A DNA stretch of 64,000 nt from IMG/VR virus record IMGVR_UViG_3300037297_000066, positions 248,001-312,000 of that record; one strand, given 5' to 3'. A program made the position numbers and the translations under genes. The first letter of the stretch is position 1; the number at the start of each line of letters is the position of its first letter. This stretch comes from a virus. Shown here piece after piece: positions 52,943 through 62,668 of the stretch. Below the pieces are notes generated by a model that saw nothing but the letters and a program-made list of their open reading frames with translations, ran no database searches and was not told the DNA's origin.

Positions 52943-53443
52943 CTACTCTTCTAGGAGGCGTTCCCAAGAGGTCTTGGGAGGGTTCCAGGACACGGGGTTC
53001 TTTAGTTTGGGGGGTGGCGGGGTTCCCATTTCAAACTCGCTTCTCACCTCGTTGTCTGCAGTTACGTGGATGCGTACGTCTCTCCCTAAGAAGACCTGTC
53101 TTGGGGGTCCTTGCCGTACCTGGATGATGTCATTCTCTTTGATCTGGAACAGGAAGGTCAGGCGTCCTTCTTCCAACACGTAGTCTTCTCCGGGCATCAT
53201 TAGCAGTCCGTTGACGTACACGTACGTTTCTTCGAGGATGGAGGAGGCGTCGATTTGGCAGAGGAACGCAAGATTTCCTTCCCCTCTTCTGGTGTAGTCT
53301 CTACCAGGAACCAACGGTCGTCCGTTGACGTATACCGACATACTTTGGAGTTCATCAGAACCTGAGGTTGAGGGGAGTCGTCGTCTTCTGCTGAGGGTTG
53401 TTCTCCAGAGGTTGAGAAGCCACATGAAGATGCGTCGGATCAT
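52943..53443 (-). CDS. beta-repeat structural-like protein with SWERLLEE end
   Basis: 166 residues from ATG 53443. Two related repeats: YVNGRPLVPGRDYTRRGEG and YVNGLLMMPGEDYVLEEGR, each followed by a strand pair, typical of phage tail or adhesin-like proteins. Ends KTSWERLLEE, exactly at the recurrent motif. Start overlaps the next gene's stop by 4 nt. Confidence 0.7.
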   Translation of the reverse strand: MIRRIFMWLLNLWRTTLSRRRRLPSTSGSDELQSMSVYVNGRPLVPGRDYTRRGEGNLAFLCQIDASSILEETYVYVNGLLMMPGEDYVLEEGRLTFLFQIKENDIIQVRQGPPRQVFLGRDVRIHVTADNEVRSEFEMGTPPPPKLKNPVSWNPPKTSWERLLEE

Positions 53444-53637
53444 TTCAGTCCTTCTTCCAGCAGTCTTTCGTGCCAGGTCTTTGGGCCTACGTAGGTGCAA
53501 CGTACGTATCCGTCTTGAGCGGGCCCCTTGATGACCGTGTTCCAGTCTCGGATGGGTTCCTTGACCTCACCCACGATCTTGACAGGCGAGACACGGGTTG
53601 AAGTGTCCGTGGGATCGGATACCATAGTGCTCGACAT
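53440..53637 (-). CDS. small protein with WHERLLEE tail
   Basis: 65 residues; ends TWHERLLEEGLK, so two adjacent genes share the C-terminal motif. Body unknown. Confidence 0.65.
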   Translation of the reverse strand: MSSTMVSDPTDTSTRVSPVKIVGEVKEPIRDWNTVIKGPAQDGYVRCTYVGPKTWHERLLEEGLK

Positions 53638-53650
53638 GCGGCGAGTATAC

Positions 53651-53726
53651 GCCGGGCTAGTCTTCTGGTGAAGACGCCACTCTTACAAGGTGGTTCAGCA
53701 GGGTTCGATCCCCTGGCCCGGTACCA
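53651..53726 (+). tRNA. tRNA-Val(TAC)
   Basis: Acceptor GCCGGGC/GCCCGGT, anticodon stem CCACT/GGTGG, loop CTTACAA, T loop TTCGATC, encoded CCA. Confidence 0.9.
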
Positions 53727-53728
53727 AT

Positions 53729-53811
53729 GGCCTCTTGGCGGAATGGCAGACGCAGTGGATTTAAAATCCGCCGCTCGAAAGGGCGTCCCGGTTCGAGTCC
53801 GGGAGGGGCTA
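53729..53811 (+). tRNA. tRNA-Leu(TAA)
   Basis: Class II; acceptor GGCCTCT/AGGGGCT, loop TTTAAAA, standard Leu D arm, T loop TTCGAGT. Confidence 0.9.
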
Positions 53812-53815
53812 CTAA

Positions 53816-53899
53816 GGGCCACGGCCTAAGCCGGACGGTATGCCGGCGCCCGGCCTATTACCGGGTGGCGTAGGGGTTCAACTCCTCCGTGGCCTACCA
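53816..53899 (+). tRNA. tRNA-Ile(TAT)
   Basis: Acceptor GGGCCAC/GTGGCCT, anticodon stem CCCGG/CCGGG, loop CCTATTA (TAT, C33), T loop TTCAACT, encoded CCA. D arm atypical. Confidence 0.72.
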
Positions 53900-53937
53900 A
53901 AACACTTGTGAGATTTCTTGTCTGGAATCTTGTTGGG

Positions 53938-53948
53938 TGGTGTACGAT
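53938..53948 (+). promoter_or_regulatory. GGTGTA-type putative promoter of a tRNA
   Basis: TGGTGTACGAT, 21 nt before tRNA-Val(GAC). Confidence 0.5.
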
Positions 53949-53969
53949 ACTATAGAACAACAGCCTTAA

Positions 53970-54042
53970 GCGAGGCGAGTGAGCTGGAGAACACGCCTGC
54001 TCGACACGCAGGTCCCGGTGGGTTCGATTCCCACGCCTCGCA
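53970..54042 (+). tRNA. tRNA-Val(GAC)
   Basis: Acceptor GCGAGGC/GCCTCGC, anticodon stem CCTGC/GCAGG, loop TCGACAC (C33), T loop TTCGATT. Confidence 0.82.
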
Positions 54043-54106
54043 CAACACAGTCTTCACCGAGTTCTCTCGGGAAGTGGTGGAGGGCAAGTCGGGAAACCGC
54101 TCGCCC

Positions 54107-54145
54107 CTAGTGGCTGCTTGAGGAAACTCGGGCAGCCACTTCTCT
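54107..54145. terminator. bidirectional terminator-like hairpin
   Basis: AGTGGCTGC / GCAGCCACT stem between the tRNA-Val and the convergent gene 54151-54804, followed by TTCTCT on the plus strand. Confidence 0.5.
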
Positions 54146-54150
54146 ATCGA

Positions 54151-54804
54151 CTATCGGCCGCCCCGAACCATCTCTTCGACGAGGTTTCGACCACTCTGCA
54201 GTGGGTACTTGAGGCTGCTGGCTGCTGACTCGGCTTCTCTGAAGGCTCGAATCAAAGATTCCGCATCGGCGATTGGGTCCTTGGTTTTGCCCACGAGTTG
54301 ATCGAGCTTTTTGAGGGCGCCTTCGGCTTTCGAGAGGGAGTCGTGAGCTTCTTTCAGCTCGTCCTTCAACCGGGTGACTTCTCGGTCTGAAGAGCCTGAT
54401 AGGAAGGCCGTGATGGCCTTCTTGGCTTGGGTGAATAGGAGCTGCCCAGCGTTTCTCTTGAGCTCGTTGAGGCTCTTGTCCTTGACGCTGTAGACTTCGA
54501 GCTGGCGTTGTCCCCCGTACACCTTGACGATGGCCAGGTAGGTGGAGTCAGGGTCATGGGAGGTGGTGCTGAAGTTCACTTCGCATCTGACGGTCCAGCG
54601 TTGCTCTGTGTTGGGGGCCCCGAAGAAACTGACCGTCGAGCCAATTCCAATGTAGTCGTAGGTGGATCCTGCTGACCAAACCAGGTCGGTGTTGGAGTTC
54701 AGCCACTTAATGACGTTGGTCTTGATCCCTCGAAGAGCTCGGTTGAGAGCCGTGATTAGGGGGTTCTTGGCAGCAGTGACGGAACGGTCGTAGTCGTAGG
54801 TCAT
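54151..54804 (-). CDS. YDYDR-tag coiled-coil protein
   Basis: 217 residues from ATG 54804; N-terminus MTYDYDRSVTAAKN. A globular strand-rich domain (residues about 45-110) is followed by a coiled coil (about 135-190, VTRLKDELKEAHDSLSKAEG). Divergent from the tmRNA. Confidence 0.75.
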   Translation of the reverse strand: MTYDYDRSVTAAKNPLITALNRALRGIKTNVIKWLNSNTDLVWSAGSTYDYIGIGSTVSFFGAPNTEQRWTVRCEVNFSTTSHDPDSTYLAIVKVYGGQRQLEVYSVKDKSLNELKRNAGQLLFTQAKKAITAFLSGSSDREVTRLKDELKEAHDSLSKAEGALKKLDQLVGKTKDPIADAESLIRAFREAESAASSLKYPLQSGRNLVEEMVRGGR

Positions 54805-54852
54805 GTCATTTCGAGGGGTACAACAAATAGATTTTTGCCCAGGCCCTCCTCG

Positions 54853-54863
54853 TGGTGTATGGT
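54853..54863 (+). promoter_or_regulatory. GGTGTA-type putative promoter of the tmRNA
   Basis: TGGTGTATGGT, 14 nt before the tmRNA 5' end. Confidence 0.6.
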
Positions 54864-54877
54864 CTGGGATAAGTATC

Positions 54878-55260
54878 GGGGCCGATTTGGTTTCGACAGA
54901 GGCATGGAGGTTGTAGTTGCGAGCAGAGGCGCTCGGCCCTTTCCAAAACCGAGCCGTAAATAGCTGCAAACGATAATGCAATCGCTGATCAGGCCATCGC
55001 AGCCTGAAAGCCGTCCGACCTTGAGATAGCCTTGGTAAAGGAAGGACGTCAGCACTAAGGCCACTGGACCACAAGGATTGCCTAACCACTTGTGATCGAC
55101 ATTGCAGAATGGCTTTGACGGGCGAGATTCCCGGAACCTCAGAAAGGCAGCCAGCGGCCTCCTGAGTTTTGAACATCCCCTTGGGGACTAGTTGGCTACG
55201 CTCGTGAATGAGGCTACAAGCAAAGGTTTCTGGAACCGGGTTCGAGTCCCGGCGGCTCCA
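54878..55260 (+). ncRNA. ssrA: transfer-messenger RNA (tmRNA)
   Basis: 5' GGGGCCGATTTGGTTTCGAC and 3' T arm CCGGG-TTCGAGT-CCCGG with acceptor GGGGCCG/CGGCTCC are diagnostic. The tag frame starts at GCA 54966 and ends at TGA 55005-55007, encoding ANDNAIADQAIAA; the AIAA end is like bacterial degradation tags. 383 nt, one-piece. CCA is not encoded (CTA follows). Segment 55208-55223 is 15/16 identical to the flank of the permuted tRNA-Phe. It would rescue ribosomes and tag products for proteolysis. Confidence 0.96.
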
Positions 55261-55322
55261 CTAAGCAATTTCAAGTCCTGTCAAGGTGTCTGAGCGTCTC
55301 TGATGCTCACTTGTAGGAGTGC

Positions 55323-55343
55323 TATGAAAAAGCTGAAACGATA
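55323..55343 (+). CDS. possible six-residue leader peptide
   Basis: TAGGAG then ATG AAA AAG CTG AAA CGA TAG (MKKLKR). Good ribosome-binding site; ends just before the HNH promoter and start. Could be chance. Confidence 0.25.
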
Positions 55344-55353
55344 GGTGTACCAT
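55343..55353 (+). promoter_or_regulatory. GGTGTA-type motif overlapping a start codon
   Basis: AGGTGTACCAT; the final AT belongs to ATG 55352 of the HNH gene. Confidence 0.4.
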
Positions 55354-55939
55354 GTTCACTCAAACGTTGATCCTCACGAACCACTACCGGGCACACGAAA
55401 TCATCGGGTGGCAGGATGCTGTGACTCGTATGTTCTGCGGCAAGATCGAGGTCTTGGCCCAGTACGATGAGATCCTAGCCGTTCTTGGACGGGAGACCCT
55501 CAAGTCTTTCCCAGATCTGAGACGAGCTCTGCGCCAGGTGATCGGGACCGATGCAGAGTCCTTGACCATCAAGGTGCCGGCCGTGGCCGTTCTTCGTCGG
55601 TCAATCGGGACCACGAAGAGCGGTATCAAGTTCAGCAAGATCAACGTCTGCCAGCGGGACGGGTTCACCTGCCAGTACTGCGGGAACAAGCTCCCGATGA
55701 GTCAGCTGAACTACGATCACGTCATTCCTCGGTCTCAGGGTGGTAAGACGGTGTGGACCAACATCGTGACCGCTTGCTACACCTGCAACTCGAAGAAGGC
55801 GAACCGGACGCCTGAGCAGGCCGGAATGGTTCTCTTGAGGGTTCCGGTCAAGCCGAAGACGCTGCCGATGACTCCTCCGATCATCAATCCGGAGCTGGCG
55901 CCCACAGAGTGGTTGCCGTATCTGGAAACGGCGGCATAA
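55352..55939 (+). CDS. HNH endonuclease
   Basis: 195 residues. RDGFTCQYCGNKLPMSQLNY then DHVIPRSQGG and CYTCNSKKANRTPEQAGM form a complete HNH zinc-finger nuclease of the type common in cyanobacteria and phages. The N-terminal 95 residues are a family-specific domain. Followed by a strong terminator. Distinct from the HNH at 42778. Confidence 0.93.
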   Translation: MFTQTLILTNHYRAHEIIGWQDAVTRMFCGKIEVLAQYDEILAVLGRETLKSFPDLRRALRQVIGTDAESLTIKVPAVAVLRRSIGTTKSGIKFSKINVCQRDGFTCQYCGNKLPMSQLNYDHVIPRSQGGKTVWTNIVTACYTCNSKKANRTPEQAGMVLLRVPVKPKTLPMTPPIINPELAPTEWLPYLETAA

Positions 55940-55961
55940 TCAGAAGACCGTTAGAGGAATT

Positions 55962-56000
55962 GAGGGCCGAGTGGCGAAAGTTGCTCGGCCCTCTTTTTTT
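55962..56000 (+). terminator. rho-independent terminator
   Basis: Perfect 10-bp stem GAGGGCCGAG / CTCGGCCCTC followed by seven T. Confidence 0.9.
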
Positions 56001-56015
56001 GTGTACCTTGTAGGT

Positions 56016-56363
56016 ATGGTGGCTAGGCTCAGTCAGAAGGCTAAGAAGGCTGAGGCGCTCATCAGCCAGTTGGTCAAGGGAACGGGAGAGTCTTGCCTCA
56101 ACAAGCTTCGATCCTTGTACCCCGAGCTCTACTTGTTCTACGACTCGTACTGGGGGTTGAGGCTATACGCCAAACCAACCTGCTCAGGGGCCCTTCCGGC
56201 TTACCTGAGTCACATGGCATCTGAGGTAGAGAGGTTGTTACCAGGCGGGGGAGCTCGGGTAGTCAAAAGCCGAACCCGAGCTCCGGGGACTGTGTTGCCA
56301 GCCTCTACAATGCCCCCTGTGAAGCTTCCCCTAACGTGTTGGGAGAGGCTTCTCGCAACTTAG
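56016..56363 (+). CDS. hypothetical protein with CWERLL end
   Basis: 115 residues from ATG 56016, with GTGTACC upstream. Helical N-terminus (SQKAKKAEALISQLVKG), strand-rich centre, and the end LPLTCWERLLAT, the shortest form of the recurrent C-terminal motif. Confidence 0.68.
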   Translation: MVARLSQKAKKAEALISQLVKGTGESCLNKLRSLYPELYLFYDSYWGLRLYAKPTCSGALPAYLSHMASEVERLLPGGGARVVKSRTRAPGTVLPASTMPPVKLPLTCWERLLAT

Positions 56364-56604
56364 GGGTTGCTTCCCGTGTCCAGGGGGTGTATCAGTAAAG
56401 GGCCGCACCGATAGGTTTGGGCTTTTGGGGTGTGCCCACTCGTAAGAGCGCCCCTGCCTTGGGATACCAGGGAGGCACGTACAGTCGGCTGCACCGTCAG
56501 GTTTGAGCTGGCTGCGGACATCGAACCCGGAACGCTGCGAATTTGAGGGCCTGTCCAGCCCTACGTGACCAGCAATCCCCTCGACTGTTTTACGGAGGCT
56601 CCCA
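56364..56604 (+). other. leader of the VWA gene
   Basis: 240 nt without a gene; local hairpins (GTGCC..GGCAC type near 56460-56480). May be a 5' UTR; no known riboswitch recognised. A ribosome-binding CGGAGG lies at its end. Confidence 0.35.
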
Positions 56605-58032
56605 ATGGAGATCCAAGCACGTTTCGCACACACCAAGCTCAACAACTCTCAAGACAACGAGACCTTCCTCGTACTCACGCTCACGGCCCCCAAGATTGAC
56701 TGGCTGGAGAAGAGGCCGGACATTTCCGTGCTTCCGGTCATTGACGTCTCTGGATCCATGACCGGTCCCAAGCTGGAATATGCCCAGAAGTCGGCCCTCA
56801 AGTTGGTGGAGCATCTTAAGCCCGGGGATGTTTCTGGGCTAGTAGTGTTCTCCAACGGTGTGAATGTTCTAGTCCCCCCCGGGCCAGTCACGGCTGAACA
56901 GAAGGATCGACTTCGGAACGCTATTTCCAAGCTGAAGGCTTCTGGAGGCACCAACTTTGCCGAGGCCATGAGTCGATCTTTGGAGTTGGTCCAGAATCTG
57001 GACCTGCCTCCTAAGTACAACCCTCGGGTCATCATGTTCACTGATGGGGAGCCCACGGTTGGAATCACGGACAACAACGCCATCCTCAGGATACTGGCAG
57101 AGAGCCGGGCCCAGGTGACGGTGAGTGCCTTCGGGTATGGGGCCGGCGGAGTATGGGGTGGTTGTGACCAGGACTTCCTGACGGCGTTTGCCAAGCAAGG
57201 AGCTGGGAACTACGCTTATATCAAGGAGCCTGACGCCGCTCTGAGTGCTTTTGGGAAGGAACTAGGGGGGCTCCTCTCGACCTACGCCACAGACCTTTCG
57301 GTAGATGTGGAGCCCTTGGCTGGGCATCGGGTTGTGGAGGTGGTTTCCGACGTGGATGCACACGAGACTGATGTGACTGGTTTGCTAGAGGTCACGCTGC
57401 CGGACATTTTGGCTGAGGAGGCCCGGCACATCGTTCTCAAGGTTCAGACCAAGGCTGGGAAGGCCGGGCCCCGTGCAGTCAATCTGTTCGATGTCGAAGC
57501 TTCTTACCTGGTCATCACAGAGGAAGGGAAGAAAGTAGAGCAGAAGGTTTCTACCAAGGCCAAGCTTCGGTTCCATTCCGGGGACAACGAGAAGAACCCT
57601 GACAAGGTACTGTCCGAGGTTATTGGGTTGGCCCAGTTGGTTCAGGCCCAACTCAAGGCTGAGGAGAAAGCCAACGACGGGGATTACACGGGAGCGGCCG
57701 GGGTGATGCAGAATGCTCACCAACTGGAGTACATCAGCGAGAACTCCGGGCTTTCGGCCTTGGCAGGCAACATCCAGGACAGGGTTGCCTCTTCCCAAAT
57801 GTATGCTTCAAGTGCAGGTTACCGTCGGAGCACTCACATGGCGGGAACTCGGGCCTATGGAGTGGTTGGGATGGATGCCGGGGCTTCGGCTGATCTGGCG
57901 GGGTCTACCTGCTTCATGAGCTTCGACAATGAGGCGAGGGGAGCTCTGGCGGATTCCTTTCAGGCGGACTCGGGGGTAAAGGTGGAGGGTCTGGGGACCA
58001 TCCACAAGACGTCCAGCGGTAAGCGTTGGTGA
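56605..58032 (+). CDS. von Willebrand factor A domain protein
   Basis: 475 residues. MIDAS motif D47-V-S49-G-S51 with a GGTNFAEA loop near residue 114 and FTDGEPTVG near 145; the C-terminal half is strand-rich with a helical segment. Resembles soluble bacterial VWA proteins of the YfbK type. Starts the unit with RtcB and GroEL; VWA proteins often pair with AAA+ or chaperone machines. Confidence 0.92.
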   Translation: MEIQARFAHTKLNNSQDNETFLVLTLTAPKIDWLEKRPDISVLPVIDVSGSMTGPKLEYAQKSALKLVEHLKPGDVSGLVVFSNGVNVLVPPGPVTAEQKDRLRNAISKLKASGGTNFAEAMSRSLELVQNLDLPPKYNPRVIMFTDGEPTVGITDNNAILRILAESRAQVTVSAFGYGAGGVWGGCDQDFLTAFAKQGAGNYAYIKEPDAALSAFGKELGGLLSTYATDLSVDVEPLAGHRVVEVVSDVDAHETDVTGLLEVTLPDILAEEARHIVLKVQTKAGKAGPRAVNLFDVEASYLVITEEGKKVEQKVSTKAKLRFHSGDNEKNPDKVLSEVIGLAQLVQAQLKAEEKANDGDYTGAAGVMQNAHQLEYISENSGLSALAGNIQDRVASSQMYASSAGYRRSTHMAGTRAYGVVGMDAGASADLAGSTCFMSFDNEARGALADSFQADSGVKVEGLGTIHKTSSGKRW

Positions 58033-58035
58033 GTT

Positions 58036-58075
58036 CGTAGGGGGCGTGAGTTTTGGCTCTCGCCCCCTACCCTTT
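58036..58075 (+). terminator. terminator hairpin
   Basis: GTAGGGGGCG / CGCCCCCTAC stem followed by CCTTTT. Confidence 0.7.
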
Positions 58076-58086
58076 TGGTGTACTAT
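58076..58086 (+). promoter_or_regulatory. GGTGTA-type putative promoter
   Basis: TGGTGTACTAT, 8 nt before ATG 58095; probably drives the zinc protein-RtcB-GroEL unit. Confidence 0.55.
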
Positions 58087-58094
58087 CCTCGGGT

Positions 58095-58274
58095 ATGAAG
58101 TGCCCGAAGTGTGGGAGTACCAACGTCAAGGGATTGATGGTGTTCGATCCTGACTGGCGTGCAGGTCACTCCAAGTGTCGGGATTGTTGCTTCATAGACC
58201 ATTGGACTTGTTTTTGCGAACCTCCTTGGAGGCTGACCGTTGTCCCTAAAGTACGCAGCCCAGAAGGTGAGTGA
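58095..58274 (+). CDS. zinc-ribbon protein
   Basis: 59 residues: CPKCGSTNVKG and CRDCCFIDHWTC form a zinc ribbon of the TFIIS/transposase style. Overlaps the RtcB start by 35 nt. Confidence 0.65.
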   Translation: MKCPKCGSTNVKGLMVFDPDWRAGHSKCRDCCFIDHWTCFCEPPWRLTVVPKVRSPEGE

Positions 58275-59646
58275 CGGCCACTACGTGTTGCCCAAAGTGG
58301 CAACCATGAAGGTCGAAGTTCACGCCTTTCTTTCGGAAGCCCTCTATGAGGCTTCTGAGGAGCAGGTGTGGGATCAGGCTCGGAATGCCGCTTCCTATGA
58401 GGGAGTGGTGGGGGCCTATCTGATGCCGGATACCCACACTGGGTTTGGGGTACCCATCGGGGGTGTGGTGGTGACAGAAGACACCCTCATTCAAGCCGGA
58501 TCGGGATATGACATCTCGTGTGGGGTGCTCTACATGAAGGTATCGGGGCTTTCTGCCAAGGGTACTCGTGGTAGGTACAACCGAGAGCGTTGGATCACCG
58601 AGGTGGAGAAACGTGTGGCGTTGGGAGTGGGATCCAAGCGCCCCAAGCTGATGCCCCAGTTCTCCCCAGCGTTGTTGGAGAGTATCTTCCGATATGGGGC
58701 CAAACCTCTTGGGACGAAGCCTGATGTATGCGAAAGGCAGTACATTCCGGTTCCCGAAGGCACAGACTTCACCAAGATCGAGAAAGCCTATGAGAAAGCC
58801 CTGCCCCAGCTCGGATCTCTAGGGGGCGGCAACCATTTCATTGAGATGCAAGTGGACGAGGCCACCGGGGATGTTTGGGTCATGATCCATTGCGGGTCCC
58901 GGGGTTATGGTTGGCAGACAGCCAACCACTACTTCTACGAGGGAGCCCAGCTTCGAGGTCTCAGGAAGAACCAACGGGAATCTTCTTGGCTGAGAATCGA
59001 CGAGCCCTTGGGTAGGGAATATTGGGCCTACCACAATTCGGCAGCCAACTATGCCATCGCCAATCGCCACACCATCGTTTCCGGCGTCCAGGAGGCCCTA
59101 GGAGAGGTTTTTGGGGCTGAGGCGGAGGTCTACTACGAAATCAGTCACAACCTCGTACAAGAGGAAACTCTGGTCCTTCCCGACGGAACTACAAAGCGAG
59201 GGTTCGTGCATCGGAAAGGGGCCACCCGAGCCTTTCCGGCCGGGCATCCTGATTTGGTAGGTACCAAGTGGGAGCCGACGGGGCACCCGTGTTTGATTCC
59301 GGGGTCGATGTTCTCAGGGGCTGCCATTCTCTTTGCCGAACCTCAGGCCCATCAGTCGGCTTGTTCGGTCAACCATGGGTCTGGCCGGGTGCTCGCTCGG
59401 GGGCAGGCCAAAAGGAAGCTTCATCACAAGCAGCAACGAATCGACGACCAGATGCGGACGGTCAAACGTCGGTTGGGGGGCGTCGAAGTAGAGGGCATCG
59501 TAGGCAATAGCAAGCACACGCCTTTGGACGAATGTGGAGAGGTCTACAAGGATCTGGACGAGGTGCTTGTCGTTTTGCAGCAGACAGGTATTGCAAGAGT
59601 CGCTCATCGTCTTTACCCTGTGGCGAACCTCAAGGGAACGGACTGA
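58240..59646 (+). CDS. rtcB: RtcB RNA ligase
   Basis: 468 residues from TTG 58240 (GGAGG 7 nt upstream). Family motifs: MPDTHTGFGVPIGGV, GYDISCG (active-site Asp/Cys), GSLGGGNHFIEMQ, HCGSRGYG, EISHN, HRKGATRAFPAG, PGSM and SVNHGSGR (the GMP-accepting His). RtcB joins RNA 2',3'-cyclic phosphate or 3'-phosphate ends to 5'-OH ends; it is the tRNA-splicing ligase of archaea and animals and a repair enzyme in bacteria. Here it coexists with permuted and insert-bearing tRNAs and Ro60. No RtcA or archease is visible. Confidence 0.97.
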   Translation: MSLKYAAQKVSDGHYVLPKVATMKVEVHAFLSEALYEASEEQVWDQARNAASYEGVVGAYLMPDTHTGFGVPIGGVVVTEDTLIQAGSGYDISCGVLYMKVSGLSAKGTRGRYNRERWITEVEKRVALGVGSKRPKLMPQFSPALLESIFRYGAKPLGTKPDVCERQYIPVPEGTDFTKIEKAYEKALPQLGSLGGGNHFIEMQVDEATGDVWVMIHCGSRGYGWQTANHYFYEGAQLRGLRKNQRESSWLRIDEPLGREYWAYHNSAANYAIANRHTIVSGVQEALGEVFGAEAEVYYEISHNLVQEETLVLPDGTTKRGFVHRKGATRAFPAGHPDLVGTKWEPTGHPCLIPGSMFSGAAILFAEPQAHQSACSVNHGSGRVLARGQAKRKLHHKQQRIDDQMRTVKRRLGGVEVEGIVGNSKHTPLDECGEVYKDLDEVLVVLQQTGIARVAHRLYPVANLKGTD

Positions 59647-59658
59647 CTCGACTCAGGC

Positions 59659-61684
<2,026 letters not shown>

Positions 61685-61703
61685 GGCATAGTTGGACAGC
61701 TTT

Positions 61704-61740
61704 GAAGGGCTGGAGGAGACTCCGGCCCTTCTTCTATTTG
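61704..61740 (+). terminator. rho-independent terminator
   Basis: GAAGGGCTGGAG-type stem with GGCCCTTC, followed by TTCTATTT. Confidence 0.75.
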
Positions 61741-61755
61741 TGTTCCAGCATTGGC

Positions 61756-62142
61756 GTGGACAATCGTTTGCGACGGCCTGGAGGTCTCCGAATCACCCAT
61801 CTCAGAAGACGAGACCTTCCGGAGCTTGCTAGAGCTATCGTTTCGGTTGTCTATAAGCAGGGGAAGATCAATTTTGTGGACAACGGGTCCCCTTACGTGA
61901 GGCTTCATGGGAACAGCTTTGATGTGTTCGTTTCGCTAGATGATTGGAAGCTGATCCAACCCTTTATCGATGACGGGACGTTCGATCCGCTTCGGTTCCC
62001 TGGTCCTACTGTGGTGACTTTGAGCCCCAACGACTTTTTGAGTCAGTCTGTTGTGGACTTGAACGCTGATACGTTCTACAAGAGAGTACTCGGAACTCTG
62101 CAGGGGGTCTTTACTGAAGAGTATCCGACGGCCAGTCTGTGA
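61756..62142 (+). CDS. hypothetical protein
   Basis: 128 residues from GTG 61756. Helix followed by strands (KINFVDNGSPYVRLHGNSFDV); ends FYKRVLGTLQGVFTEEYP. Unknown. Confidence 0.65.
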   Translation: MDNRLRRPGGLRITHLRRRDLPELARAIVSVVYKQGKINFVDNGSPYVRLHGNSFDVFVSLDDWKLIQPFIDDGTFDPLRFPGPTVVTLSPNDFLSQSVVDLNADTFYKRVLGTLQGVFTEEYPTASL

Positions 62143-62149
62143 GGTTGCT

Positions 62150-62392
62150 ATGTCCGAAAAGGCAGAAGCTGTCGAGGCTGTTTTGCCTGCTTCAGAAGCT
62201 GTAGAGAAGGCTCCTAAAGACTTCGAACAACCCCCTCGAAAGACGGTGCAGATTCGTTGTCGAATGCCTAAGTGCGATTCGATGTTGCATTACGAACTTT
62301 TGGGAGCGGACGGAGTCCCACTACGAGCCTATGAGTGCGTGGAGTGTGGCAACGTTTGGAACTTGAACCTGGGTGGAGACCCTGGTTTTTAG
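62150..62392 (+). CDS. zinc-ribbon protein
   Basis: 80 residues; acidic N-terminus, then CRMPKCDSML and CVECGNVWNL forming a C-x4-C..C-x2-C zinc ribbon similar to transcription-type ribbons. Confidence 0.65.
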   Translation: MSEKAEAVEAVLPASEAVEKAPKDFEQPPRKTVQIRCRMPKCDSMLHYELLGADGVPLRAYECVECGNVWNLNLGGDPGF

Positions 62393-62455
62393 GCTGTTTT
62401 CGTTGTCCAGCCCGCCGGTTAGCTACTTCGTTTATCAGACGTCCTAACTGCCCCT

Positions 62456-62668
62456 ATGCCTTCCTCTACGAAGCCTAATAGCTTGATGTTCTGCACGAGC
62501 TGCAGGGGCAGACTAGAAATGAGTGGGAGGGAGCCTTACCGCTACGTGTGCTCCGATTGTGGGCAGAACTTCATGGCTGTGATGCAGCTTGTGCCTGTGG
62601 CTTCGAATCAGGAGTCACCCCAACTTCCAGGAGAGTCTGTTGCTGGATCGGGTGAAGGAACAAGCTGA
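62456..62668 (+). CDS. zinc-ribbon protein
   Basis: 70 residues; CTSCRGRLEMSG and CSDCGQNFMAV form a zinc ribbon. The tail overlaps the clamp-loader gene. Confidence 0.6.
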   Translation: MPSSTKPNSLMFCTSCRGRLEMSGREPYRYVCSDCGQNFMAVMQLVPVASNQESPQLPGESVAGSGEGTS

